Counted from the first letter of the stretch, positions 1 through 39,815 are shown. The stretch is DNA of 64,000 bases from Calliphora vicina (GCF_958450345.1 NC_088780.1:134678226-134742225), one strand, 5' to 3'. Notes: generated by a model not told the origin, from the sequence alone. Program-made: numbers and translations.

Positions 1-1726
1 ATTTAAAAATGAAATAACTGTAAACAGGATGCTTTTTACATTGTTCTTTTAAATATTATTTTCGTTTTACACTTCTTTCTTGCAGAAGTTTAAAAGATTC
101 CATTGTTTTGTCAGAAGCGAAATAGTGAATATTTTTAATTTTGTTCCCTTTTTTCAGAATATAATTAATTATGTTGTTTGTTTTTAAGTTAATTTATATA
201 AATAAAATTGTACAAGTAAAATACTAAAAAAAAAATTTTTATTTTAAAAAAATATTTTAAAATTTGGAATGTATCTGAACTTTTACCTCGATGCGCGTCC
301 CGAAATCGTTGTCCGATTTGGCTCAAATTTTCAGCACTTAACTTTTAGGCCTAGTGTCACAATATTCCACCTGGCACCCTTCAAAATTCAAACCAACATT
401 TTTTCCCATACAACTGATTGTCACTGTAATGTATAATAGCACCAAACACGTTTTAATTAATAATTCATTATTTTAATTTTAACCTAAAAACGTAAAACAT
501 ACATTTTTAAAGAAAATATTTTGAAATTTATTATCATAGGATATCAAAAACGTTTGGCTTTTGAGAACAACTTTAGTGACAATAGAAATATTAACGAAAA
601 TAAAAGAGTTAAAACGATAAAACTAAAGAAAAATGTAAAATGAAAATATGCTAAGTCCCAAAGTCGCACTTCTTCAAACAGTGATAATATCAAATAAGTA
701 ATAAAACTGCATTTACCAGATTTAAAAAATGTTTATAGCAAAGAAAAAAACATAGTTTGCAAACTAATGTTTTTTATTAAATATCTTTATTTTAGTCAAA
801 TTCAAAAAAAAAAATTTAACTTTCTAACGTCTGTCTAACTTTGTGTTGGTAACACTTTCCAACACTATATTATCGTAAATTTCCCTTCACACTCATACGT
901 AAACAAATGAGTGTTTGCATAAAAATGTAGCCAAATCTACTACCTTTGGCAGAAACATAACACCTTAATACCTTAACAACACAACTCTGTCACTTTAATT
1001 CAGAAACGTCAACAGTTTTCACCAACACAATTATTATTATTTTTTACAACGCATGAAACAAAAATTTTTACAACGATTTTTCAATAGTAAAATAGAAAAG
1101 AAAATTATCAAATTTACCAGAAAAATATAATTTAAGTCCTAAAGTTTATGGAAAAGTAAGAAATCATAAGGAATATTAAAGTTAAATACCAGAAAAATTG
1201 TTATAAAAAATAATTGTAAGGTGTTTGTAAGTGAAAAATAGAAAAAAATCAGGCAAAAGAATGCAAAATGGAAAAAAGAAAACCACGAAAGCAAATGCAG
1301 AGTAGTGAAAAAAACATAATTTTTTGCCACTGCCGTCCATACAGCCACCAATACAATAATAACAACGATAAATATTTTAATGGAGTCAAAAAGTAGCTAG
1401 CTTCAGCAGCAACGCAAAAAATAAAGGGGTTGTAGTGGAGAAAAAGTGGAGGCACCTGTCGCGGGAGTTATTCGTCATCATCAACAACAAAAACAATAAC
1501 ATTATAGTAATAATCTTCATCATCAACAAAAAAAAAAAACTAAACCTTTGGAAAAGGTAGTGAGTGATCAGCTTACAAATTGTAACAAAAAAAATCTTGT
1601 TAATTACTCAAAATAAAACAAAAATGAAAATAAAGAAAATGTGTAATGAATGATAAACAAGTTTAAAATAAATACACAATCAAAATATATCAACATCATA
1701 ATATAATTCCGTACAAACGAAATATA
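1..1726 (+). promoter_or_regulatory. Upstream region and 5' UTR of the RalGAP-alpha gene
   Basis: There is no coding exon here. The stretch directly upstream of the start codon is AT-rich with CAA/ATAA simple runs typical of a fly 5' UTR. Around 846-857 the bases tggtaacacttt resemble the fly housekeeping promoter motif YGGTCACACTR, which would suit a broadly expressed signalling gene. The transcription start is not resolved. Around 290-420 there is slightly GC-richer sequence that resembles repeat debris (for example cgatttggctcaaatttt), but no element boundaries are visible. Confidence 0.4.
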
Positions 1727-28382
<26,656 letters not shown>

Positions 28383-29220
28383 TACATAGTATTTTATAGC
28401 TAGGAGCGACCCCAATACTAATTATTATTATTAACATTAACACTCTACAATATACATACAAACATATTTACAATAATAATAATAATACACCCATATTAAA
28501 TTTAGTGTTTCCAAAACAAGTTTACAAATACCAATAACAAATAATTCTACTTAAAACAGCGAAAGGAAAGTTAAAGTTAAATGCTATTTCAAGTTAAGAA
28601 AAATTCAAAAACAGACATACACAATATTGCAAACAATCAATAACGAATCAAATTCATTCCTTTTTTTAATAACACGAGTGAGCAAAATACATATAAAAAT
28701 GCGCATTTGAAAAGCAAATTATTAAAAAAAATACAAAACAAATTAATTTAATATTTTTTGTATGCAAAGTCAACGAAGCGCATTTCTTTTATAGGCATTT
28801 TATGATTATTTATTCGTATTTTATTTAATTTTCTGTAATGTTTAATGTTTGTTTTTATTTAACACAAAACACATTTAATATTATAAACAACGTATATTTA
28901 AATTATTTAAAGTATAAAGTATTTATTTATCTCTAGTTATTTAATTCATTTGTTTAAATGTTATATTTCTCTCTAATTTTGTTTATTTAAATCTCTTCTA
29001 CTGTTTTCTTGCATAAGTTTAATTTATTAATTTTTCTTTTACTCTCTTTTATTTAATGTGTTATAACGATTTTTTTTTTAAATTAATTACAAAATGATAT
29101 TTTTAACATAAAATGCTGTTTTTCATTATAGAAATGAGCTAGTTTTGTACTATATAACATAGGATTTATAAGGAAAACTATGGATTATTGCAAAGGAAGT
29201 ATTGAGATTTAATTTCCTTT
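28383..29220 (+). other. 3' UTR and downstream flank of RalGAP-alpha
   Basis: AT-rich. ATTAAA at 28495-28500 and 28721-28726 are the nearest polyadenylation-like hexamers, and no canonical AATAAA is well placed within 400 bases. No coding signal. Confidence 0.5.
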
Positions 29221-30430
29221 ACGAAAATGCCACAATTTCAGATATTTTCGAAAAAAATTTCGAATTTTTCGGATTCAATGTTTAATTTAAAAATTTCTGA
29301 TCATATTCAAAATTCTATAAATATATACTGCCTTTTAAGTGTTAGAGTTGGCATTTTATGTTTAGAATGCAAATGATACTTATTTAAATGTAAAACTTTT
29401 CTAATCTCGAATAATCGAAATAAATTTTGACAATAGAGTAACTTATAAAAACATTTAATATCGAATTTTATACCATTTAAAAGTTTCCTATTAATGTTAC
29501 AAATAATAAATGAAGATTATTCATATATTAAATTCAATTTTTATTTCTATTAACAAATTTGATGTTTTTAAAATTTCGAATTTTTTCGAACATTAAAAAA
29601 AGCATTATATAAAGAGTGTAACTCTATCAAAACCAATTCTAATATTAAATATTAAATTTGAAGCAATTTTTACTTGTTATAGTAGAAGTTTTCTAAAGTT
29701 TTTAATATTCGAATTTTCTTTTTATGTTTAAAATTATAATTCATAATAATTATTTATTGTTTTTTTTTTAAATTCAATCTTATGTTTATATAAGAAAATT
29801 TATAATGTTCGAAAAAATTATTAAAAGTATGATTAAATATTTTTTTTTGATATTTTCCAAATTAATTTTGAAATACATTTCGACATATTTTTGTGTTCTG
29901 TAAATCAAATCCAAATGATTTACTCATTTTACTTTAGAGTAAACAAACCAGTTGGATTATTTTGTATTTCGATTCGAAAAGAAAATCGTTCGAATTTGTA
30001 TGAATTTCGAAAATGTTTTCATTCGAATCGAATTGCGCAATTACCCCACAGTTTCAAATGACATTCGTGCGATTTGCAGAATATCAATTTGTCAATTATT
30101 CGATTATGAAAACCGCTCGTTTTTGACATCACTCGATTTAACAGTTTCAAATGACATTCGTGCGATTTGCAGAATATCAATTTGTCAATTATTCGATTAT
30201 GAAAACCGCTCGTTTTTGACATCACTCGATTTAAATATTTTTAATATTTTGGAAAATTCGAAATTAATTTTGAATTTTTTTCGAACATTTTAAAATTACA
30301 ATTTATTTTATGTTTGAATTTTCTTTTTGTGATTAAAATGTAGATTTTTCAGACTTTTAATATATTATTAGATATTTTCAAAAATTCGAAATTAGTTTTG
30401 AATATTTTCGAACCATATAAATTTAAAATT
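29221..30430. repeat. TTCGAA-rich degenerate repeat region
   Basis: The phrases tttcgaattttttcgaac, attcgaattt and tttcgaaaat recur about every 100-200 bases between AT-rich spacers, suggesting a decayed tandem or dispersed repeat. The perfect duplication at 30048-30233 lies within it. Confidence 0.45.
30048..30233. repeat. Perfect 93-bp tandem duplication
   Basis: Two head-to-tail copies starting acagtttcaaatgacattc at 30048 and 30141, with no difference seen. The 93-bp length keeps frame, giving the misleading ORF 29952-30293 with a doubled 31-residue block. Confidence 0.95.
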
Positions 30431-31960
30431 GAATTTGAAAAAAAGAGTATATATTTATAAGCAAAGCTTAAATATAAATTGATGCATTTAGAAAATGTTT
30501 ATGGGCAAATAATTAAAATTTTTATTTCTAAAACTATTGAGAAACTAAAAGCCAGCTATAATCATCCATTAAATATGCATAGTTTTCATTATTAAGTTCT
30601 ATTATTTGAAGAGTTTATTTATATTTTTGTTTTTACTAAAGAATTTTTACGCAATTGATTTACGTCCATTTGAATATGTCATTGAGTTCTATTATTTATT
30701 TTATTCTATACAATATTATTTATTTTATTTATTAATTACATACTTTAGTACATAATTAATTTGTCTATTACTCAATGTTGAAAAACTATAATTTTTGTTT
30801 TTTTTTTTTAAATATTATTTTTTAAAAATACACAATTTAACATTCATGATTCCCAGTTTTTTTTTAAAGAATTGGTTTTACTCAGTTTTTTATTTAATGT
30901 ATCAAAATTCCAGTTTAAATTAATTGCCATTTAAATTGCGGGGCAAAGTTTTATTAACATTTCAATTCGATAAAAATTAGAAAATATCATATTTGTATAA
31001 TTGTGCTATTGTTGTTTTTTCTCTATAATTCTCGGCAATATCTTATTAAAAATAGTATTAATACAAAAATAAAATAATTAGTTTATAAGTTATTGTAATT
31101 ACAAAAAAATATTTAATTAAAAACACGAATATTAAACAAATAAAAAAACAATAAATTTTGATATAAAAAAACATCTTTTAAAAAAGCTTGCAAAAAAACG
31201 AAATTTCCAAAAATAATTAACAAAATTTAAATATTATATTATATATACGTATTATTACATCAAATTACTACAATAATGTATTTTAAAATAAAATTCCTAT
31301 TCAAAAATTTGGAAAATTTAATGAAAAAGAAATATATTCTATTCCCCTTAATAATGTACATTATTTTTGTAAATTTTTTATATTTTTGTTTAAATTGAAG
31401 AAAAAAAAAACAACATTAAGCATTTGTTGCTTTTTCTAAAATACATACATATAAATGAAAATATTTTAGTTTATTTAATGTTATAAAGAATTTAAGTTTT
31501 TTAATTTTTTTGAAAAGTGCAACAAAATTTATATAAAATCGAAATATTCAAATGATTTTTGTAACTAACACCAACTAATTAATTACATATTCTTATAAAT
31601 ATATATATTTATAAAACAAAAAAAAACACATACACACACTAAAAAAATTCTATATTTGTATATTTTTAATATTTAAATACAAAATTCCCTCCCTGTTAAT
31701 TTGTTTTCTTTTTTATTTGTATCGTATTGTATTAATTACAACATCAACAAATTTGCTAATAAAATTTCAAATTTAAAAAAATATTATACCCATATAAATC
31801 AAGGTTGTTATTTATTTTATGAAAATATTCCATATTTTTGTTACGGATTTGCGTTAGCTATTTGAATTTAGCGGTCTGTAAAGACTGCCTGTAACATTCA
31901 TCATGTTTATAAACATGTCCATCAGTAGAAGTCTCTACTTAACAACGCTGTTATTAGCAT
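30430..31960. other. AT-rich intergenic stretch, nothing recognised
   Basis: Long A/T runs, no ORF of substance, no recognisable element. Confidence 0.7.
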
Positions 31961-31969
31961 TGTTAACAT

Positions 31970-32492
31970 TGGCGCATATTCATAAATCATATCTAAAGTC
32001 GGAATTAGTAAAACAGAAACTAAAAAATAGTTCATAGATAGTTGTAGATCTTATTCACAATTCATAACTAGCTTAGTTACTGCTTTGACATGTAGAGAAA
32101 ACAAAATGTCGATAATATTTCGATCGATATATATTGTAATTAATTAAAAGGCTTATAAAGCTATTAAAAAACTATTTTTGTTCTCTAAAAAGTACATACA
32201 AAATGTATAGTTGTAATTTGTATGTAAATCAATTAAAATAGGGGCATGTAAAATTAAATTTTTCAATAGAATGTTGTTAACAAAAAAAAAACACATCTCT
32301 AGATTATTTTCTTTTTGTATACATGTATTAAAATGAAATCAATCAGCTGTTTTTTTGAATGTATTAGTAGTTAGCATTTAGTTACAACTTTACCCATGAT
32401 TAACTAATTGTGCTGAAAGTAATCAATTGTGAATAACTTAAATAGGTACTTAAAAAAGTCAACACTTGGTGATCGTTTATGAATATGCGCCA
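31970..32492. mobile_element. Inverted-repeat element, ends TGGCGCATATTCATAAA
   Basis: The left end TGGCGCATATTCATAAA (31970) is repeated in inverse at 32476-32492 (TTTATGAATATGCGCCA). The inner parts gttagtaaaac..cataactagcttagttac and ttagttacaact..taactaattgtg are weakly complementary. No ORF. 523 bp. Confidence 0.75.
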
Positions 32493-32960
32493 TTGAATCT
32501 GCTAGAAGCTCTAGAATTCGAATATTCTAGCTTTGTCCGTTAAGATCATTCATGAAGCTACTAGAAGGAAGATGACGCTGTATAAGCAGTGGCTGCGATT
32601 GCCACTGACGGTCATCAGTTAATCGTAGGCGCTGTTGAAGTTAATATCAACAGTCTTGTACATTAAAAAGTGTAATTTAAGTGTGTGTATTATTGCGAAT
32701 TGTAAACGTGTATTTGTATAAAAACGCATTTGCTGAATTCACAAAACCCCTTGTATCGAGTGTATTATTGTATTCAATACAATAGTGTAAGCTTGTTGTT
32801 GAAAATTTTCATACAAAAAGTAACTAATACACTTTTATATTATATGTTATTGGTACAGCATTGGTATCCAGCAGTACGCCCGCGGGCACCGTCTATGTGT
32901 GAGTTTCTTATATATGTGAAACCGAAATTAAAAAAACGAACATGAGTTATCTTACAAGTG
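32493..32960 (+). other. Moderately GC-rich block, possible LTR remnant
   Basis: tagaagctctagaattcgaatattctag contains inverted GAA/TTC units like heat-shock elements. Together with the sequence left of the MITE at 31970 (tgtaacattcatcatg), it resembles a retrotransposon LTR split by that MITE. No paired LTR, primer-binding site or gag/pol is visible, so this is tentative. Confidence 0.25.
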
Positions 32961-34040
32961 TTGTAAGTGAAGGATATTTTCATAAAAAATTTCGCATTTG
33001 AAAATTTAATTTTCAACATTTTTACCCACCCTACTCCAGTTTTTTGGTGACCGCGGTTCCAAATATTCCCCGATTTTGTCCATTTTTCTTTTATAGAATT
33101 AACAATAGATCTATATATCAAATAAAGAAAGAAGTGTTTAAAAATCATGGCTGAGTCCAAAGTTATATTCATTTGAATTTAAAAAAAGTACTTTTATTCT
33201 TTTTAAGTTATCTAACAAATTTCTAAGAGGATGTATAATGAATTAGTATTTTTTGAAAAGCTAACTTTACGCCAAATATTTTAAATGAAAAAAACATTTA
33301 TAATTTTTGATACCGACGGGACAGGTCCATTCAAAAAATGCCTATTTTTTATGTAAAATTCAAGTTTAGGGCAAAAATTCTCAAATCGCATATTCGATAT
33401 CAAAATATAGTAACCTATTTTAGATGGCCCAATAAGTTCTTAATTATTTTGTAAAGGGTTCCGATAACTGGTATGGATATTATGGCCAAAAAACGAAAAA
33501 ATCCCATTTTTGGGATTTTTCAAGATTTTTTTAGGAATTGCGGGATACTTGATAACAAATTTCAAAATTTGTTTTCATTTTTGCATTTTAAATAGAAAAA
33601 TCTACATAACTGTGAAATTTCATTAAAAATATTCATAAATAAAAATTTTATTTCAATTTGAAAAATTTGTATCTATGCAAAATTCAATAAAAAGCATTTT
33701 TTGTCATATTTTTCAAAAAAGTATTCCGTGAATATTTTAATTCAAAACTTAAATTCGACTACACTACCTCTTTGCGCATGTGAAATTTCATTCAAATCGG
33801 CGTAAGGGTTTAGAAGTTACAGATTTATTTCCATCTTTTTTTATTCTCATACCCATGTGTGTCGTTGTGTAAATATGACGAAATAAAGAGTTGTTTTTAA
33901 TTTTTAAACGTTTTTAAAAGGTAAAAACGTAACAATATAAATATGAAAGATGATCGTAACCACTTTTCCATACTATTCGGAAGTTTTAAATTTTCATATA
34001 TTAAAATTGTTATAAACATAGAGAAATACACATACATATC

Positions 34041-34410
34041 GATGGCTTAATATAGAAAGGTCGTATCTCAACTTTTAGTTACTTTAAAAACTCAATAATA
34101 TCAGAGAGTTAAAGTGAAAAATAAAACAACTAAAAATTTGTTTTATATCAAAAAATATTTTTAGAAAAGTAGTTTGCTTTAATATAAACCAAAAAATATG
34201 CATTCCACTTTAAATGAGTTAGGGGTTTTTCTTTCAAACGATTTTTTAAATGAGTTACGACTTTTTTTTTATAATTACTGTAAATCTGTTATTCGTCAAC
34301 ATACGAAACTGAATTTTTTAAGGGAGGTCTATTAGAGTTTTGTCTACCAGAATATGTAAAAAACCCGATTTTGAAAAAAACGAGATACGACCTTTCTATA
34401 TTAAGCCATC
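34041..34410. mobile_element. MITE with 28-bp perfect terminal inverted repeats
   Basis: GATGGCTTAATATAGAAAGG (34041) then TCGTATCT is mirrored by AGATACGA..CCTTTCTATATTAAGCCATC ending 34410. 370 bp, no ORF. Confidence 0.85.
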
Positions 34411-34504
34411 TATATATAGCGGAAACTACAAAAAAACTCAAAACAAAAAATTACTCAAAATCATTAGACATACGAGTGTTGTTTTTGTTTCCACATAGTT
34501 CTTC

Positions 34505-34590
34505 TTAATAATACATTCTCACCCCTTAGGTTTTTGACAACTGAGTTAGGTGTTTGGCAGGAGAGTTTCCGATCTATGTAGCTATGGAAT
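34505..34590 (+). repeat. Degenerate 3' part of the 176-bp MITE family
   Basis: aatacattctcac, cttaggtttttgacaac and gagttaggtgtttggc match the right half of the intact 176-bp elements with several changes. Confidence 0.45.
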
Positions 34591-35394
34591 GTAGCTGCGA
34601 ATAAGGAACTGTTAAATTTACATACATACATATTTTTAAATGCCCACTGTGCAACGCAAAGGAAGTTTATACTTATTTGATGTTACGAAATATTTGACCT
34701 TTTTATTACCCATATTCTTAGTTCTACTCTATTTTACTTGGATGTTAAAGTCAATAATTGGATTTTTAATATAGGAGTGAGTGTATGTGAATGTATGTTG
34801 TTTAAACCAGATTGGCACGCAATTGACTAGAGACAAGGAGTACGAGTGAGTAGTATCGTATCCAAAGTGTAAGTAGAGGTGAACCTAACAGCCGCCTATC
34901 GGTTTTTCTTTATTATTGTTTAATAAAAAGTGGTCTCTAAAGAATAAATATAAGTAGGTAATTGTTTTTTTTTGTTTTCGTTTTATTTTTTTGAGAACTT
35001 TAGTGTACTAAATACCAAAAACCAAATAGATAAATTTGTTAGTTGCTATAATAGTAATCAGTCAGTATTTTGTTAACACAACAACAAAATAAAAATAGTT
35101 TAAAAGTGAATAACCTTTACATTACATTTCTTGGGTTTAGTTTTAGTTTAAGGGTGGATTTTTGTTGTTAACTTTAAATAACAATTTGGTCAAGTATATA
35201 TTATTTTAGGGGTAAGGGAATACTCGTGTACATATGGTGTTTTAGTTAAAAGTTAGTTTTTTTTACACTCGTTTCAACTACAAATTATGTATGTAGTTAA
35301 TTAGCATATGGGTATTTCCATGGCATTGTACGTCAAACAGTCCATGACTATTTTAATGAAACACAGGTTTTTGGATAAAATATTAGGGATAAAA

Positions 35395-35990
35395 AAATTC
35401 TCCAGTTTTTTTTATCCCTACCAAAAAATAAGATTTGTCGAGGTCATCAAAATAGGTATTTTTTGTGAGATAATTTCATCCTTGTAGTCAAATCTCTTTC
35501 TGCCGAGACATTTCTTCAGGTTTGGAAACAAGAAATATACATTTGGGACTAAATCCGGAGATTTAGCCCCAAATCTATGATAAATTCATGGATTTTTGCT
35601 AAGGATACTGAACTCTTTTTGTGCATTCTAATACCCAAGTGATCACTCATAATTGAAACCACTGAGTCATGTAGATGTAGATGACTATGGATTCAACAAT
35701 CTCTCGCACTTTCAATCTCCGATCGGCCAACACCATAAACCAACACACGAAATCTTTTTCGGGAGTATAGAACTCAACTGGTCGGACAAAACGAAATTCA
35801 GTAAACCACTTTTTTACCATTGAAATTGATGGTGCAGAGTTCCCATAGTATTTATTAGAATGATGGTTTTTTCTGCAAACAATAATGCTTAATGAGCATA
35901 CAAAATTCACTTTGTTTTCTATTTTCTCCTCAAGCCACTCCTCTGCTATCAATGGTTGTCAAACACAGACTAAATGACGCAAATTGTTCA
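35395..35990 (-). pseudogene. Mariner transposase remnant, internally deleted
   Basis: Reverse translation gives NSAPSISMVKKWFTEFRF, the second helix-turn-helix of mariner transposase, then ADRRLKVREIVES. The 3' part (tttgtcgaggtcatcaaaat, ctctttctgccgagacattt) matches the + strand copy at 39060-39540 in inverted orientation. The catalytic centre is largely missing. Confidence 0.7.
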
Positions 35991-36067
35991 AAGTTTGACA
36001 GGAGTCAACTGACAGATGCCTGTGGATCTATATTAAAAATATAAAAAATAAGTACATTCGATAAATC

Positions 36068-36258
36068 CAAGGTGCATTTAATAAGGTGCCATCGGCAGCA
36101 CAGCTGATTATATAAATAGTACGCACAAATGTCAAACTACATATATAAAAAATATTCGCCCGTACGCCCGTATGTCAAACTCTATATATAAAAAATAAGT
36201 GAATTCGCCTGTATTTATTTCAATTCGCCACTGCTGTCACCTTGTTAAATACGCATTG
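36068..36258. mobile_element. 191-bp hAT-like MITE with exact 8-bp target duplication
   Basis: GATAAATC flanks both sides (36060-36067 and 36259-36266). Ends CAAGGTGCATTTAATAAGG and inverse of CCTTGTTAAATACGCATTG form imperfect 21-bp terminal inverted repeats. It includes a near-duplicate inner block (aaactacatatataaaaaat / aaactctatatataaaaaat). A partial relative is at 51832-51885. Confidence 0.87.
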
Positions 36259-36331
36259 GATAAATCGTTGTCTAAAATATCGAGCGAAATAAGGGTATAT
36301 CGTACGTGACATAAAACGGAAGAGATTTTAA

Positions 36332-36693
36332 CCCCTTATGGACCAAGACTTTAAATCGTTGAAAAAGTTTTATTTTTTTATGACCGTTGGGTCAGCATTA
36401 GCCAAAAAATAAAAAAAAACTCATTGGTTTTTGTTTAAATTTTATTAATATATTGATTAGTTTTGTAACTTTTATAACATTTTCCATTACAAGTCTATTT
36501 TATGGTATTTTACGAAATTGTTTTTTTATTATATTTAAGCGAGTTTGCCAATAAGCAAACAAAATATATTATTCCAAACATGATAGTGTACTTCAAAGTA
36601 TTTTTGGGCAAAAAGGATCAAAATATGTTTTGTTTACATTTTGTAAGCTTATTATTGTTATGGTACTTATAAGTACCGTCGGTCGACAAAGGG
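36332..36693. mobile_element. piggyBac-like MITE flanked by TTAA
   Basis: TTAA at 36328-36331 and 36694-36697. Ends CCCCTTATGGACC and inverse of GGTCGACAAAGGG agree in most positions. TTAA targets and CCC starts are hallmarks of piggyBac. 362 bp, no ORF. Confidence 0.65.
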
Positions 36694-37739
36694 TTAATGT
36701 GCAATTAAAAATTTTTTTCTTTTAATTTCTTGCACTTACCTAGTTATAGAAAACTAGGTAACAGAGTCAAATTCATTTATCACTATATACTAATTGGACG
36801 CTTAGTTTTCGCCGCCTCCTTAGCCTATTACATAATGATTGAACAGTTATCTTCGCTCTTAAAATATGTAATAAGCTCTTAATACCTTCACATAGTCCAA
36901 TTTGAGTGTTTTTTCCTATTCAATTAATCTGGAAAAAAGCTTCAAGGGTGTTTATATTTTCAGTCGTGGTTGACATATTCATGGAATTGCCCGTATGCTA
37001 GTTAAATTCAATTTGAGAAACAAACATGTCATTGACCAACTGTTTTCATTTGAAAAATTTAACACAACGGGATACGTTTTTCTTGCAATATATCCAATAA
37101 ACAACTAAATTACTATATATTAACTTATTTTTAACTGACATTTCCAATAACTTATAATAATATTATTTTACTATGTGATTTTTCCTTAAACAAATAAATT
37201 TTTTAAGAGATCATGTATTAAATGCTTGATTTTTCAATTTTATTTTAAAACTAAACTTTAATACGCTGCTGCTGTTGGTCACTTCTAAATGTATCTAAAT
37301 ATATACGAATGTCTATGTAAATTAACAATTTCTTTGCAAGTACGTTTCTATGCTTACCACATTATTACCCCATACTTGTATCCATTTAATCACTCAAAAC
37401 ATCTAGTCATTCTGTCTACGATTATATGTATATACTTACATACCATTACAATAACTACCATTTGAAATGGGTTCATTTGCTTGTAAACAAACGAAGTAGT
37501 CGGCGTGTAGTCATATTCAGCCACATGTCCACAATGTATGTTGGGGACCACCTTAACTAATACTACCACAATCGCCGCCGCTGCCACCAGCCATATGGAC
37601 AAAAATAAACTCTTGATTTACTACAGCTGACGCCATCACCTCTACTTTACTCCAACATAGTCAACAGAGTAGAATAAATAATAACAACAAACCGTTAGTA
37701 GTCGGCAAAATTCGACTGAAGGATCACTACTATTTGGTA

Positions 37740-38440
37740 GTAGTAAAGCTACCTTGAAATATCGGAGTTGAACAACTTTGATTATAGGAGTTCAGAAGAC
37801 CTCGTCAGATGTAGAATGTTGAGAAATCTGTTACTTCTCAATTATCTGAATTAAAGAAATGGGATGATTTGATTAACAAAATCCCGTAAGATTTTAGGAC
37901 ACTATTGATGTCTTCTGAACTATCTGAGTTCTCAAATGAGCTGAAAAACCAAATCCCGTCAGATGTAGCATGGAAATGAATCTGATAAGTTAAATGGGTT
38001 TAGGACAGTCGACTGATTTCCATGACATCTGAACTATCTGAGTTCTCAATTGAGTTGAACACCTGGGTCGCTTTGATTACAGGAATCCAGAAAATTCTCT
38101 CATGTGTGGAGTTAATACGAACCAAAATTCCGTCAGATGTGGAGTGAATAACAATATGAAAAAGGACGATACACCGATTTCCATGACTTCTGAACTATCT
38201 GAGTTGAACAACTGTAACGCTTTGATTATAAGAATTCTGAAAATCCCGTTAGATGTTGAATGAATATAAATCTGAAAAATTAGATGATTTCCATGAACTA
38301 TATGAGTTTTCAAACGTGTTGAAAAACTGAACAGCTTTGATTATAGAAATTTAGAAAATCTCATCATATGTAGAGTGAATACGAATTTGATAAATTAGAT
38401 GCGTTTATGAAATCTATTGATTTCCATGGCTTTTGGAATA
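37740..38440. repeat. Degenerate tandem repeat, period about 115-150 bp
   Basis: ctttgattata (37776, 38071, 38219, 38335), followed by aatcccgtcagatgt-type phrases, tgatttccatgacttctgaac and tatctgagttctcaa, recur in the same order four or more times with indels. No coding potential. Confidence 0.7.
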
Positions 38441-39059
38441 TTCTGCTAATTATAATAACCATAATATTTTATCTACGAATGTTTAACATTTGTGGACTAT
38501 AGGGTTCCTACTCGAGAAAATTTTGCTGGGAATGTCTGTATAAGTTTTCTTCTTAAAGTTACAATATTCAAATTCGATGTAATGACAAAATTTATTGGCA
38601 AAATCGAATGATTCCATTACATCAATAGAATTTTTTATATTATAGCAACAGACAGTTAGTTAACAAAATAAAAAAAAATATTATTTTAGTAAAATAGTTT
38701 TATGCTAAATTCCCAATTTTTAATTTGATAAATTCACTGAAATTTATATTTATATAATTTGAAATAACCGAGTATTTTTTATTTCAATAAAATAATAACA
38801 ATAATAGTGATTTAAATTTTTATATATCCAGAATTAAATTAGTCGGATTTCTTAAATCTTTTAAGAAAACAATAAACTATGTATTAAATTTGATTATATA
38901 TGAATATGAATAACGTAGTTTTAATTAGAGTACGATTAAAAAAGCATTGGACAACTAAAGATATTGTATAATTCTGTTAAATCGTAGGGGAAAATCTATA
39001 AGGATTACTTATTTAATTTAGTTATTTTTTGCCGAAAATACCATCACTTAAGTCAAGGC

Positions 39060-39540
39060 TAAGTTTGATAAATACTATGGGAACTCTGCACCATCAATTT
39101 CAATGGTAAAAAATGTGGTTTACAGAACCAGACACCCAGTTGAGGTCTCTGCAGATGAAACAATTGAAAAAAAACACGATATGGTGTTGGCCGATCGGAG
39201 ACTGAAAGTGTGGAAACCATGGCATCTCAGATGGCTCAGTGGTTTCAATTTTGAATGATCACTTGGGTATGATAAAGCTTTACGCAAGATGGCTGCCGCG
39301 TTTGCTCACAATCGGGTGCACACATGTGCAGTTTCCATGGCAAAAATCCATGAATTAGGCTACGAAATGCTGCCTCTTCCGCCTTATTCTCCGGATTTAG
39401 CCACAAATGTATATTTATTGTTTTCAAACCTGAATATGTCTCGGCGGAAAGAGATTTGACTACAATGATGAAATCATCTCACAAAAAATACCTATTTTAA
39501 TGACCTCGACAAATACAATTTTTGTGAAAAATAATTAAAA
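39060..39540 (+). pseudogene. Mariner transposase remnant (+ strand)
   Basis: Frames read NSAPSISMVKNVVYRT.., VLADRRLKVW, then LPLPPYSPDLATNVYLLFSN, the box with the final catalytic aspartate region (YSPDLAPSDYFLF in intact elements), and NLNMSRRKEI. It is collinear with the 35395-35990 copy but has the C-terminal half. Numerous indels. Confidence 0.72.
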
Positions 39541-39639
39541 AATCGGTGTAGTCGTGGTTTTTTTCTTATTTTCTTTTCGATTTTAAATATCAATCGAACC
39601 TGGATTATACCAGATAGTACATATATTGATGATTTAATA

Positions 39640-39815
39640 ATGTTTGCGTTTATTTGGGGGCTTCGGAAAGTTTATTTCAACAGATATCTATAACAATCCG
39701 GAATATACATATATACTTTATGGTGTCGCAAATGGAAAATGTGGAAATGCCAAACGGAATTGCAAACATTCCACTCATGGTTAATGGTATAAAAACAACA
39801 AACATCCACCATTAA
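39640..39815. repeat. Degenerate end of the 'tatacccttca' dispersed repeat
   Basis: tttcaacagatatctataac, aatccggaatatacatatat, actttatggtgtcgcaaatg and gaaatgccaaacggaattgc follow the order of 44185-44320 with substitutions. Confidence 0.5.

Noticed and set aside
29952..30293. 113-codon ORF with an internal duplicated 31-residue block
   Set aside because: Created by the 93-bp tandem duplication in AT-rich non-coding sequence.
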